The notes under the pieces were generated by a model. The model made no database searches and had not been told where the DNA came from. It saw only the letters and a program-made list of their open reading frames with translations. Made by a program: the position numbers and the translations under genes. DNA of 48,100 nucleotides. Origin: Holdemanella porci (GTDB lineage Bacteria; Bacillota_I; Bacilli_A; Erysipelotrichales; Erysipelotrichaceae). Every line of letters begins with the position of its first letter. Position 1 is the stretch's first letter. Location: the NCBI RefSeq assembly GCF_009696075.1, contig NZ_VUMR01000010.1:1-48100 (forward strand). Reading direction: 5' to 3'. Positions 24,707-32,626 of the stretch are shown here, piece by piece.

Positions 24707-25810
24707 TTATAAAACTGATCGATATGGAACGTTAGGTTCCTCTTCGAAGCAATCCTCAAATCCTCTACGATAGTGATATTGACGTTTTGCTTTATCTGTT
24801 GGATATACATATTTACCACCTACATCCCAAATAAATGGATGGAATTTGTAATCTAACACATCTTTCTTATAATTATATAGCAATTCGATTTCTTTTGGGT
24901 CTGCTTTAAAGTTAGTCCAAACATCATAGTGAATAGGAATTACTACATCTGTTCTTAAAGCTTCAGCCATTCGTAAGATATCAACACTTGTCATTTTATC
25001 TTGCATTCCAACTGGATTTTCTCCATATGATCCAAATGCAACATCGATATCATAATCTTTTCCATGTTTTGCATAATAGATTGAATAGTGAGAATCACCT
25101 GAATGATAAATATTTCCTCCTGGTGTTTTTACTAAATAGTTTACAGCTTTATCATCCATATCTGTTGGACATTTTCCATGAAGATCTTCACGATCTGCTC
25201 CTTGTGAATCGGTTGTAGTAATACAAGTACGGTCGAATGAATCTAAGGCAACAATTTCGATATCTTTAATTTTAATTGTATCTCCAGGTTTTACTGTAAT
25301 ACAACGATCTGCAGGTACACCCCATTTTTGCCACAATTCAACAGATTTTTTAGGACCAATGAATGGTACTGGAATTTCATTTCCATTTTCATCCACTGTA
25401 GTCATTCCTGATTTTAGTACGTGACTAGCATATTCAGCTGACATGTGATCTTGATGATAGTGTGTTGCTAATACTGCATCTACTTGCTTAATTGCGAATG
25501 GATCAATCACAAATGGTACAGCTCTTAAATTTGGCTGCATATTTCTACATCCGCACATATTAGCCATTTGATGGCCAACTTTCATTTTTCCATCACCATG
25601 AGTACGTTTACCATTACCTGCCCATAAGTCAATTGTAATGTTTGCACCACCAGGTGTTTTAAACCAAATACCAGTACATCCTAACCACCACATTGCTACA
25701 GTGCCAGGTTTTACTTCTTCATTTTCAATTTCTTCATTCAACCAAGTACCCCATTCTGGGAAAGTTGACATGATCCAAGAATCTCTTGTAATTTCATCTA
25801 CTTTTGACAT
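24707..25810 (-). CDS. ulaG: L-ascorbate-6-phosphate lactonase
   Basis: First gene of the operon. 367 residues of the metallo-beta-lactamase fold; the metal motif is His117-x-His119-x-Asp121-His122 in THYHQDH, with a later HSGDSHYS and a C-terminal IPIHYDVW. It opens the lactone ring of ascorbate 6-phosphate to give 3-keto-L-gulonate 6-phosphate. The N-terminal [19 protein letters not shown] is typical of UlaG. AGAGG lies upstream of the ATG. It faces a divergent regulator unit across a 213-bp gap. Confidence 0.95.
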   Translation of the reverse strand: MSKVDEITRDSWIMSTFPEWGTWLNEEIENEEVKPGTVAMWWLGCTGIWFKTPGGANITIDLWAGNGKRTHGDGKMKVGHQMANMCGCRNMQPNLRAVPFVIDPFAIKQVDAVLATHYHQDHMSAEYASHVLKSGMTTVDENGNEIPVPFIGPKKSVELWQKWGVPADRCITVKPGDTIKIKDIEIVALDSFDRTCITTTDSQGADREDLHGKCPTDMDDKAVNYLVKTPGGNIYHSGDSHYSIYYAKHGKDYDIDVAFGSYGENPVGMQDKMTSVDILRMAEALRTDVVIPIHYDVWTNFKADPKEIELLYNYKKDVLDYKFHPFIWDVGGKYVYPTDKAKRQYHYRRGFEDCFEEEPNVPYRSVL

Positions 25811-25880
25811 TTTGTTTTCCTCTTTCTATCTTTTTACCATGGTTTTTTGACGTTCAAATCATAAAACATTAAAAGACTAA

Positions 25881-25973
25881 AAACAATCACATTATATGTT
25901 TGTTTTAACTTTTTTATGATTGTTTAATTCTTTATATCCATTTTTACATTCTTTTAATTCCATTATATGATTG
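25881..25973. promoter_or_regulatory. divergent control region of the ascorbate operon
   Basis: A perfect 9-bp inverted repeat AAACAATCA (25881-25889) and TGATTGTTT (25917-25925) has 27 bp between its arms. ATTATATG plus a TTG appears twice in the same direction (25891-25902 and 25962-25973), and a third TGATTG half site lies at 25968-25973. A TATAAT for the leftward ulaG unit is on the minus strand at 25896-25891. These are good candidates for binding of the DeoR-type regulator encoded on the right; binding is not shown. Confidence 0.55.
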
Positions 25974-26023
25974 ACTTATATGTTCTTTTTAGATAAAATA
26001 AGCTTAAAGAAAGAAGGTACAAC

Positions 26024-26806
26024 ATGAAAACATTAGAAAAGATGTCTTTTTCACAAAATGCTCAACAAATTATATCTTATACATTCTATATTTTATTTGC
26101 AGCCTACAGTATTTATAAGATCATTCAAGCTGAATTTATATCTACTAAAATACTATTTATCATTCTATTAATTATTATCTTGGGCATTGCACTTTATTCT
26201 GAATATTTAAAACATTTATATAGAAAGGCAATCAAAACAATTGCCTATGATTTAAATCCTGAAAAAGCAAATAAACAATTTAATGCACTATTAAAAAAAG
26301 ACGTATTTCACGCCTATAAAAATGATAAAAAAATATTCGATACTTTATATTATATAGATCAAATGGAATATAAGAAGTGCTTGGAACATATTGAAGAAAA
26401 CTCAAAGTTTTTCCATAGTTCAATTGATCAGTTATTGATCTATCATTACACAAAGTTCTATTGTTCATTTATGTTGAATGATTTAGATTGTGCAAAACAA
26501 GAATATAATAAATTAGAAAGAATGCGTAACACAAAAGTAAAAGGTGCAAAGGTTTCACCATTATTTAACTGGGAATTTATGGATGCCGTATACTTAGTAT
26601 GCAGAAAGGATTATAAACAAAGTCTGAATGTATTTAAATCTGTTAACACAGAAAATATGAATCCTAGAGAAAAAGTACAATACTATTATCAATTCGGATT
26701 ATTATGTAATAAAATAAAAGAAAAGCATTTTTGTGAAAATTATAAAAATAAAATAATAACATTAAAAGGGTTAAGTAACACATGTAAAAAGGGAGAGATT
26801 TTATGA
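26024..26806 (+). CDS. membrane protein with a TPR-like cytoplasmic part
   Basis: I do not recognise a named family. 260 residues: two hydrophobic helices at about 17-35 and 42-60, then a soluble, mostly helical part of about 195 residues with Tyr, Lys and Asn in abundance. Pairs of helices such as LYYIDQMEYKKCLEHIEENSKF (in parts) and QYYYQFGLLCNKIKEKHFCENY look like tetratricopeptide units. It overlaps the DeoR-type regulator by four bases (ATGA), so the two are translated together. This suggests a part in control of the ascorbate genes, perhaps as a membrane partner of the regulator, but there is no direct evidence. Confidence 0.7.
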   Translation: MKTLEKMSFSQNAQQIISYTFYILFAAYSIYKIIQAEFISTKILFIILLIIILGIALYSEYLKHLYRKAIKTIAYDLNPEKANKQFNALLKKDVFHAYKNDKKIFDTLYYIDQMEYKKCLEHIEENSKFFHSSIDQLLIYHYTKFYCSFMLNDLDCAKQEYNKLERMRNTKVKGAKVSPLFNWEFMDAVYLVCRKDYKQSLNVFKSVNTENMNPREKVQYYYQFGLLCNKIKEKHFCENYKNKIITLKGLSNTCKKGEIL

Positions 26807-27585
26807 AAATGGCGAAAGAAGTCGTAGATAAGCGACGAAAAAAAATCATGCAAAAAATACAGGTCAAGGGTACTGTAAACGTGGAAGAACTGGCTTCAGA
26901 ATTGAATGTAACACCATTAACAATTCGTAGAGATTTACAATATTGGGAAGACATGGGAGCTGTTGAACGTTTCTATGGTGGTGCCAAACTTGTTCAAAAT
27001 TTTGTTGAACATGACATAGATCCAAACGAAGCTTATAAACATGCGATTGCCAAGTTTGCTGCAACATTTGTAGATGATGGAGATACAATTTTCATCAATA
27101 CAAGCTCAACTGCACTATTAATCATAAAATATATCATAGGAAAAAGGGTCACAATCATCACAAATAACGGAAAAGCTATTTTCTGTGATCATGACCCAAA
27201 TGTACAAATTGTAATGACTGGCGGCGAGCTTCGTTTCCCTAAAGAAACAATGACCGGTGATTTTGCCTTAAACAATCTTCAAAGAGTCAAAGCCAACAAG
27301 GCATTCCTAGGATGCAACGGATTTGACAGCGAAGTCGGCATGAGTACGGCAATTCTTCCGGAAGTAATCATCAATGAAACTATGATTTCTAGGTGCAGTG
27401 GTGCTGCCTTTATTTTAGCAGATGCGACAAAAATTAATTATGTGCATCAATTTGTAGTCGCAAAGCCAGACTCATTCGCATATCTAATCACAGATACTCG
27501 AGTGCCTGCTGAACAAATAGAAGAATTTGAAGAAAAGGATATTTTTGTCAAACAATTAGATCCACTACTTAATTATAAGAAATGA
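26803..27585 (+). CDS. DeoR-family transcription regulator, likely of the ascorbate operon
   Basis: 260 residues. The N-terminal HTH reads VNVEELASELNVTPLTIRRDLQYWEDMGAVERFYGGA (in parts), the DeoR signature. The C-terminal sugar-phosphate sensor domain has DDGDTIFINTSSTALLI, TIITNN and ILADATKINY. Members such as UlaR respond to sugar phosphates, for UlaR to ascorbate 6-phosphate. Its position opposite ulaG suggests the same role. It starts inside the stop of the preceding membrane-protein gene, with GGGAG upstream. A short A/T-rich inverted repeat AGAAATGATTTCTTT-like sequence follows the stop at about 27582-27600 and may be a weak terminator. Confidence 0.88.
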   Translation: MKMAKEVVDKRRKKIMQKIQVKGTVNVEELASELNVTPLTIRRDLQYWEDMGAVERFYGGAKLVQNFVEHDIDPNEAYKHAIAKFAATFVDDGDTIFINTSSTALLIIKYIIGKRVTIITNNGKAIFCDHDPNVQIVMTGGELRFPKETMTGDFALNNLQRVKANKAFLGCNGFDSEVGMSTAILPEVIINETMISRCSGAAFILADATKINYVHQFVVAKPDSFAYLITDTRVPAEQIEEFEEKDIFVKQLDPLLNYKK

Positions 27586-27601
27586 GAAATCATTTCTTTT
27601 T

Positions 27602-28015
27602 TTAGTCCAACAACTCTAACCTATACTCCATCAAACACTCATTGGTTTCATATACACTCTTCTTGTTCTCAATACAATAGATCAATAATGCATCTCTTTT
27701 TACTTTTGGATACAACATCCCATTATTCGATAACGACAATAAGTTGTTTGTGATGTGTAAATCCAATCCTAAAGCTAAACTTAACTGAATCACCTTATCT
27801 TTATTAGGAGCCTTGGATCCATCAAAGATTTGATACCCATAATTTCTCTGTATAGTTGTCATTGATAAAACTTGCGCCTTAGTTACATGTTTAATTTCTA
27901 ATATGTGATTTAAATACTGTGAAAAAGTTAAATTGTCTAGACTTTCCATCAAAGTACTTAATCCATCACTCTTTGTTTCTTGAATTGTTTTTAATAATTG
28001 ATTTGTCTCTGCCAT
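27602..28015 (-). CDS. HTH-like protein paired with the membrane kinase
   Basis: 137 residues from the ATG at 28015. Residues about 20-85 look like a degenerate XRE-type helix-turn-helix: FSQYLNHILEIKHVTKAQVLSMTTIQRNYGYQIFDGSKAPNKDKVIQLSLALGLD (in parts). The rest is helical, with YCIENKKSVYETNECL near the end. A start at 28045 would add MLFLVYIISI without a ribosome site. The chosen ATG has only a TATTATAAG box shortly upstream and no ribosome site, so the message may be nearly leaderless. Head-to-head with the kinase gene, 33 bp apart. It may be a DNA-binding target of the kinase; inferred. Confidence 0.68.
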   Translation of the reverse strand: MAETNQLLKTIQETKSDGLSTLMESLDNLTFSQYLNHILEIKHVTKAQVLSMTTIQRNYGYQIFDGSKAPNKDKVIQLSLALGLDLHITNNLLSLSNNGMLYPKVKRDALLIYCIENKKSVYETNECLMEYRLELLD

Positions 28016-28027
28016 AATACTTATAAT
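27998..28027 (+). promoter_or_regulatory. kinase promoter
   Basis: TTGATT (27998-28003) and TATAAT (28022-28027) are 18 bp apart; the kinase ATG is 21 bp further. The -35 lies inside the start of the divergent HTH gene, so the two promoters overlap and may be mutually controlled. Confidence 0.6.
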
Positions 28028-28048
28028 ATACACAAGAAAGAGCAATTT

Positions 28049-29017
28049 ATGAAGACTTTACAAATAATTAAACAAGATCAAGATAAAACTATTTCATTAG
28101 TAGAACATGAAACATCACACACTAAATATATCCAGAAAGAATTAAATTATTATGATAAGACTCTTTATCAAACGATTCAAAAGATAAAGAATCCTTACTT
28201 ACCTAAAATTTTTGTGATCCAAGAAAATGACAATCATTTAACTTTAATTGAGGAATTTATTGAAGGTAAAACGTTAGATCAACAATCCTTTTCAAAAGAA
28301 CAAGTTAAAGACATCATGCATCAATTAAGTGAATGTTTAGATGCATTACATAAGTTAAATCCACCTATTATCCATCGTGATATCAAGCCAGAAAATATTA
28401 TTTATCATGATAATAAGGTTACACTCCTTGATTTTGGCATTGCTCGTTTTCTAGATTCCAAGAAAAGTAAAGATACCCTTATCTTAGGCAGTGTTGGCTA
28501 TGCAGCACCCGAACAATTTGGCTTTCAACAATCCAATCCGCAAACAGACATATATGCTTTGGGTAAATTAATGAACTACCTATTAAATGGTTCACTAGAA
28601 CATCAAAACAATATTCCCTTTGATTTAAAACAAGTTATTTTAAAGGCAACACAATTGGATTATAAGAATCGCTATAATTCGGTTAAAGAAATGGATCTAG
28701 CCATTCAACAAAAACTAATTATTATTCCCCCTCTTAATAATGACACGTTCAAATCTAAAATGATCAGTTTAGCTTGGATCGTATTTACACTTATGATTGT
28801 GGTCGATTTGGAACCAGGGGAAACCATTAAAAACAGCTTTATTAATAAGCTGAGTTGTTTTGTGTTTATATATTTTAGTTTATTCCTTTACTATAATAAG
28901 AATTTATTCCATAAACACATGTCCAAAGTTCCTTGGCCAGTACTCTATTCCTCCATTCTATTTTTGTTTGTATGTTTAGATGTATGGTTTTTCATGTGGA
29001 TTGATTCCCTGATTTAA
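28049..29017 (+). CDS. Ser/Thr protein kinase with three C-terminal membrane helices
   Basis: 322 residues. The kinase part (1-235) has the key active-site motifs: HRDIKPEN at 109-116, DFG at 128-130 and YAAPEQFG, followed by TDIYALG. A Gly-rich loop is not obvious and the N-lobe is short; candidate ATP lysines are Lys26 and Lys30. Three hydrophobic helices at about 242-255, 265-280 and 295-320 anchor it with almost no external part and no PASTA repeats, so it differs from PknB. GAAAGAG precedes the ATG at 28049. It is probably active, signalling to the HTH protein encoded head-to-head. Substrate unknown. Confidence 0.87.
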   Translation: MKTLQIIKQDQDKTISLVEHETSHTKYIQKELNYYDKTLYQTIQKIKNPYLPKIFVIQENDNHLTLIEEFIEGKTLDQQSFSKEQVKDIMHQLSECLDALHKLNPPIIHRDIKPENIIYHDNKVTLLDFGIARFLDSKKSKDTLILGSVGYAAPEQFGFQQSNPQTDIYALGKLMNYLLNGSLEHQNNIPFDLKQVILKATQLDYKNRYNSVKEMDLAIQQKLIIIPPLNNDTFKSKMISLAWIVFTLMIVVDLEPGETIKNSFINKLSCFVFIYFSLFLYYNKNLFHKHMSKVPWPVLYSSILFLFVCLDVWFFMWIDSLI

Positions 29018-29088
29018 ATGTATGCTCATGGCATACCAAACTTATTTATATTTTTCTTATACTAAAGAAAAAGGAATAAGGAGTATAT

Positions 29089-29682
29089 ATGAAAAAGGGT
29101 TTAAAAGTATTTTTAACAGCCGCTATTGTCTTATCGGCTGTCGCTTGTTCAACAACGAGTGATGAAGAAACAAAGGATAAAGACACAAAAGAAAAGGTCG
29201 TAGAAACAAAGGAAGATACAACTGTGCCAAAAGAGTATCGTAATGCACTGCATAAGGCTGAAAATTACAGTAAAATGATGCACATGTCCAAACAAAGAAT
29301 CTATGATCAATTAACTTCGGAATATGGAGAAAAGTTTGATGCAGAAGCTGCACAATATGCGATTGATAATCTAAATGCGAATTATAATGAAAATGCATTA
29401 AAATGCGGAGAAAACTACAAAAAGACGATGCATATGTCAAAAGCTAGAATTTATGATCAACTAACTTCAGAAAATGGAGAAAAGTTTACACCAGAAGAAG
29501 CGCAATATGCCATTGATAACATCAAGGGAGATTATTTAGAAGCCGCTTTGAAGTCCGCAAAGAACTATCAAGAAACTATGAGCATGTCAAAAGATGCCAT
29601 CTATGATCAATTAACTTCGGAATATGGAGAAAAATTTACAGCTGAAGAAGCACAATATGCCATTGATAATTTAGATGACTAA
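29089..29682 (+). CDS. Ltp-type lipoprotein with three 50-residue repeats
   Basis: 197 residues. A lipoprotein signal ends at Cys20 (LSAVAC), then a charged linker to 48. Three repeats of exactly 50 residues follow (50-97, 100-147, 150-197), each with a Tyr-x-x-x-M-x-MSK-x-x-IYDQLTSE core and GEKF-x-x-EEAQYAIDN. These are host cell surface-exposed lipoprotein (PF07553) units. In Streptococcus phage TP-J34 the Ltp lipoprotein of this family blocks DNA entry of other phages. Here a role in phage exclusion is a guess; the domain is also common in bacterial surface proteins. It has its own ribosome site (AAGGAG) and follows the kinase by 71 bp. Confidence 0.85.
   Translation: MKKGLKVFLTAAIVLSAVACSTTSDEETKDKDTKEKVVETKEDTTVPKEYRNALHKAENYSKMMHMSKQRIYDQLTSEYGEKFDAEAAQYAIDNLNANYNENALKCGENYKKTMHMSKARIYDQLTSENGEKFTPEEAQYAIDNIKGDYLEAALKSAKNYQETMSMSKDAIYDQLTSEYGEKFTAEEAQYAIDNLDD
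29236..29682 (+). repeat. three in-frame 150-bp repeats in the lipoprotein gene
   Basis: The DNA behind the repeats keeps long identical stretches (such as TATGATCAATTAACTTC and CAATATGC-ATTGATAA), period 150 bp, so copy number can change by recombination. The second and third copies share the ACAGAAGAAGC-like codons for the EEAQ segment. Confidence 0.85.
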
Positions 29683-29697
29683 TCTTATACTAAAGGC

Positions 29698-30225
29698 ATG
29701 AAACTTGCTATATTATTTCCTGGAATTGGATATCACACTGATAAACCATTACTATACTATTCAAAGAAGATATTAAAGAATATGAATTATGAAGTCAAAG
29801 AAATTCATTTTAAAAACCTAGACTTTGATTTAAACAAATCTAAAGATGAAGCGTATAGACAAGCCAAAGATCAAATTGAAAAAATGGATTTAGGCACATT
29901 TGATTCCATTCTATGCATATCTAAAAGTATTGGAACCTATTGCGCAGCTAAGCTTGCCCATGAATATAAGTTAACTGCTAATATCTATTTCACGCCATTA
30001 GATTTTACTTTGGAATATCTCCAACAAAAAGATTTAGTGTATTCGGGAACTCAAGATCAGTGGGCTAACTTCGATAAGATTGAGCGCTATTGTATTTATC
30101 ATCTTATTGAATTTCACAGTATTCTAAATGGAAATCATTCCTTAGAAACAGGAAATATTCAAACAGACATTGAGAATCTGAAACAAATCATGTATCGTGT
30201 AGAAACATTTATCCACAGCTTATAG
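29698..30225 (+). CDS. small alpha/beta-hydrolase-like protein
   Basis: 175 residues. It begins MKLAILFPGIGYHTDKPLLYYSKKIL, the usual first strand and oxyanion region of small alpha/beta-hydrolases. The presumed nucleophile elbow is LCISKSIGTYCA with Ser in a degenerate G-x-S-x-G (S-K-S-I-G). A His near QTDIENLKQ is not obvious, so catalysis is uncertain. Cytoplasmic. It begins 15 bp after the lipoprotein stop and may be co-transcribed. The ATG lacks a clear ribosome site, which is odd. After the stop, TCCACAGC-TTATAG-GGCTGTGGA with TTTTT forms a terminator. Confidence 0.62.
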   Translation: MKLAILFPGIGYHTDKPLLYYSKKILKNMNYEVKEIHFKNLDFDLNKSKDEAYRQAKDQIEKMDLGTFDSILCISKSIGTYCAAKLAHEYKLTANIYFTPLDFTLEYLQQKDLVYSGTQDQWANFDKIERYCIYHLIEFHSILNGNHSLETGNIQTDIENLKQIMYRVETFIHSL

Positions 30226-30242
30226 GGCTGTGGATATTTTTA
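30211..30242 (+). terminator. terminator after the hydrolase-like gene
   Basis: TCCACAGC pairs perfectly with GCTGTGGA around a loop of about 7 nt, and the stem is followed by TATTTTTAAT. The left arm lies in the end of the gene. Confidence 0.82.
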
Positions 30243-30251
30243 ATTGCACTT

Positions 30252-30431
30252 TTAACACTCAAAATCACTCACATCATGCAACAAACACGCAATCATTAAA
30301 TCTTCTACATTCAGCCCTTCTTTTTCAGCAAATTCCTTTCCAATATTCACGACGCGATACGAATGAGCCAAACGATATGGATCCTTTATTCTCTATTTCA
30401 AATAGTCTTGAGCTTTTATTGGGGTTTCCAT
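30252..30431 (-). pseudogene. broken HD-domain phosphohydrolase gene
   Basis: Read leftward from the ATG at 30431, 60 codons give METPIKAQDYLK, then an in-frame TAG (codon 13), then a clear HD-domain front half: PYRLAHSYRVVNIGKEFAEKEG and DLMIACLLHDVSDFEC before a TAA. The metal-binding His and the HD pair (His-Asp) are in place, but the protein stops there, whereas such enzymes have about 150-200 residues. It is therefore a remnant with a nonsense codon and a deleted 3' part. A TATAAT-like box precedes it. The forward ORF of 95 codons over the same bases is a shadow. Confidence 0.75.
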
Positions 30432-30450
30432 ATCTTCATTATACTATTTC

Positions 30451-30469
30451 TTTCAGAAATTTTCTGAAA
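30451..30469. promoter_or_regulatory. 19-bp perfect palindrome upstream of aroB
   Basis: TTTCAGAAA and TTTCTGAAA flank a single base. A TATGAT -10 box lies at 30487-30492, so the palindrome covers the -35 region of the aro operon, a good place for a repressor. It also lies upstream of the HD remnant on the other strand. The binding protein is unknown. Confidence 0.6.
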
Positions 30470-30513
30470 AAAGCTTATGTTCATGGTATGATATATGAAA
30501 GGAGTTTTTTATT

Positions 30514-31527
30514 ATGAAGTTAAATGTCGATTTACAAAACCATTCATATCCAATATATATTGAAAGAAACACAATTCAAAAAGTACATGAATATATTCCA
30601 GTCACACGAAAAATTGCGATTATCACAGATACAGGTGTGCCTGAAAAATGGGTCAACATCGTAAAAGAACAGTGCCCTGATTCTTTTATATGCACCATTC
30701 CGCAAGGTGAACCATCCAAATGTTTTGATCAATATAAAAATCTTTTAGAAGAAATGATTTCACACAACATGTCCAGAAAAGATGCCATTATTGCGGTAGG
30801 CGGTGGTGTTGTCGGAGATCTTGCAGGTTTTGTCGCCGCTAGCTATATGCGCGGCATTGATTTCTACAACATCCCAACAACTGTATTAAGCCAGGTTGAT
30901 TCAAGTGTAGGCGGAAAAGTAGCTATTGATATGGGTTCCTACAAAAACATTGTAGGGGCATTTTGGCAACCTAAAACCGTTATTATCGATCCAAACGTAT
31001 TATCTACGCTTTCTCTTCGTCAACAACACAATGGATTATGTGAAGCTTTAAAAATGGGACTCATTTTGGATGATCATTTAGTCTCTCTATTTGAACAAGA
31101 AACAATAGATATCGATGCGATTATTACGCGTTCCATTGAATTAAAGCGAGATGTAGTTCAACAAGATGAAAGAGAAAGTAATCTTAGAAAAATTTTAAAC
31201 TTTGGACACACCATTGGACACGCCATTGAATCTGCATATGGATTAAATACATATCTTCATGGAGAATGTGTGGCAATGGGTATGTTATTCTTTATTGAAG
31301 ATAAAACATTAAAACAACGCGTATTAAACATCTATAAAAAACTAGGTTTGCCTCAAGTACCAAACTATGATACTTCCACATTATTAGAATATGTAACACA
31401 TGATAAGAAAAGCAGTCATAATACTGTATCTACCATTTTAGTTGAACAATCTGGTTCTTATATCATCAAAGAACTTTCTTTTAAAGAAATACAAGAAGTA
31501 TTAGAAAGAGGACCTTATGAAGAATAA
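30514..31527 (+). CDS. aroB: 3-dehydroquinate synthase
   Basis: Second step of the shikimate route, DAHP to 3-dehydroquinate, NAD- and metal-dependent. 337 residues, full length. VGGGVVGDLAGFVAASYMRG binds NAD; the metal ligands lie in the NGLCEALKMGLI Glu and in the FGHTIGHAIES and HGECVAMGM histidines. AAAGGAG precedes the ATG. First gene of aroB-aroC-aroA-tyrA, with stop and start overlapping by 11 bp at aroC. Confidence 0.96.
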   Translation: MKLNVDLQNHSYPIYIERNTIQKVHEYIPVTRKIAIITDTGVPEKWVNIVKEQCPDSFICTIPQGEPSKCFDQYKNLLEEMISHNMSRKDAIIAVGGGVVGDLAGFVAASYMRGIDFYNIPTTVLSQVDSSVGGKVAIDMGSYKNIVGAFWQPKTVIIDPNVLSTLSLRQQHNGLCEALKMGLILDDHLVSLFEQETIDIDAIITRSIELKRDVVQQDERESNLRKILNFGHTIGHAIESAYGLNTYLHGECVAMGMLFFIEDKTLKQRVLNIYKKLGLPQVPNYDTSTLLEYVTHDKKSSHNTVSTILVEQSGSYIIKELSFKEIQEVLERGPYEE

Positions 31528-32626
31528 TTTTGGTACAAATATATCTTGGACATTATTTGGTGAAAGCCATGGTCCTGCCATTGGTATTACGTTAGATGGT
31601 CTTCCTGCAGGATTTAAGGTGGATATGGAACAAATCAAATCGGATATGGATAAGCGTAAGGCAACAGGTAAAATTTCAACACAAAGACACGAAGCGGATG
31701 AAGTGCATATTCTTTCTGGAATGTATAATGGCTATACAACAGGTACAGCTCTTACCATTCTAATTGAAAACCAAAACACAAAGTCAAAAGACTATTCTGC
31801 TTTTCATGGAAGATTGCGTCCTGGACATGCGGATTTTACAGCCTTTGAAAAATACAACGGATATCAAGACTATCGTGGTGGCGGACACTTTTCCGGAAGA
31901 CTTACCGCATGCATTGTAGCTGCCGGAAGTATTTGTCGACAAATTCTGAAATCACATGGCATTGTAATTGGATCACACATTGAAAGCTTATATACGCTAT
32001 CGGATATACCTTTTAGTCAAGACTCTCGTGTTTTAGAAAAACAAATTCAAGAAGTTAATGATAAAACCTTTGCGGTTATAGATGATCAAGTCAAAGATCA
32101 AATGATTCAAGAAATTGAAAAAGCAGCTGCTGAAGGTGATTCATTAGGTGGTATTTTAGAAACTGCCATTATAGGTCTTCCTACAGGACTAGGAGAACCT
32201 TTCTTTGATTCAGTAGAAAGCATTTTATCGCACTTGATTTTCTCTGTACCAGCCGTTAAAGGCGTTTCCTTTGGCGAAGGATTTGGCTTTGCGAAATTAA
32301 AAGGATCTCAAGCCAATGATGCCTTCCGTTTTAATGATAAAATTGAAACCAAGACAAATCACAATGCTGGAATCAATGGCGGCATCACAAATGGAATGCC
32401 AATTATCATTCATACTTGTATTAAGCCAACACCATCGATTTTTAAAACACAAGAATCTGTGGATTATCTTTCAAAAGAAAACGTGGATCTTAAAATTCAA
32501 GGAAGACACGACCCATGCATCTTGCACCGGGCAAGAATTGTTGTGGATAGTGTAGTTGCGTTTGGCTTATTAGATTTATATATGTCTAGGCTTGCCATTA
32601 AGCCACTTCAGGGGGATTTTGAATGA
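31517..32626 (+). CDS. aroC: chorismate synthase
   Basis: Last step of the shikimate route: EPSP to chorismate with reduced flavin. 369 residues. It has the family signatures LFGESHGPAIG near the start, HGRLRPGHADFT and the DYRGGGHFSGRLTA region, and RHDPCILHRA close to the end. AGAGG lies just before the ATG inside the end of aroB. Its stop overlaps the aroA start (ATGA). Confidence 0.96.
   Translation: MKNNFGTNISWTLFGESHGPAIGITLDGLPAGFKVDMEQIKSDMDKRKATGKISTQRHEADEVHILSGMYNGYTTGTALTILIENQNTKSKDYSAFHGRLRPGHADFTAFEKYNGYQDYRGGGHFSGRLTACIVAAGSICRQILKSHGIVIGSHIESLYTLSDIPFSQDSRVLEKQIQEVNDKTFAVIDDQVKDQMIQEIEKAAAEGDSLGGILETAIIGLPTGLGEPFFDSVESILSHLIFSVPAVKGVSFGEGFGFAKLKGSQANDAFRFNDKIETKTNHNAGINGGITNGMPIIIHTCIKPTPSIFKTQESVDYLSKENVDLKIQGRHDPCILHRARIVVDSVVAFGLLDLYMSRLAIKPLQGDFE

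Noticed and set aside
30230-30517. Forward 95-codon ORF before aroB
   Set aside because: It has no ribosome site at its start, covers a terminator and the palindrome, and lies over the HD-domain remnant on the other strand, whose protein pattern is real.
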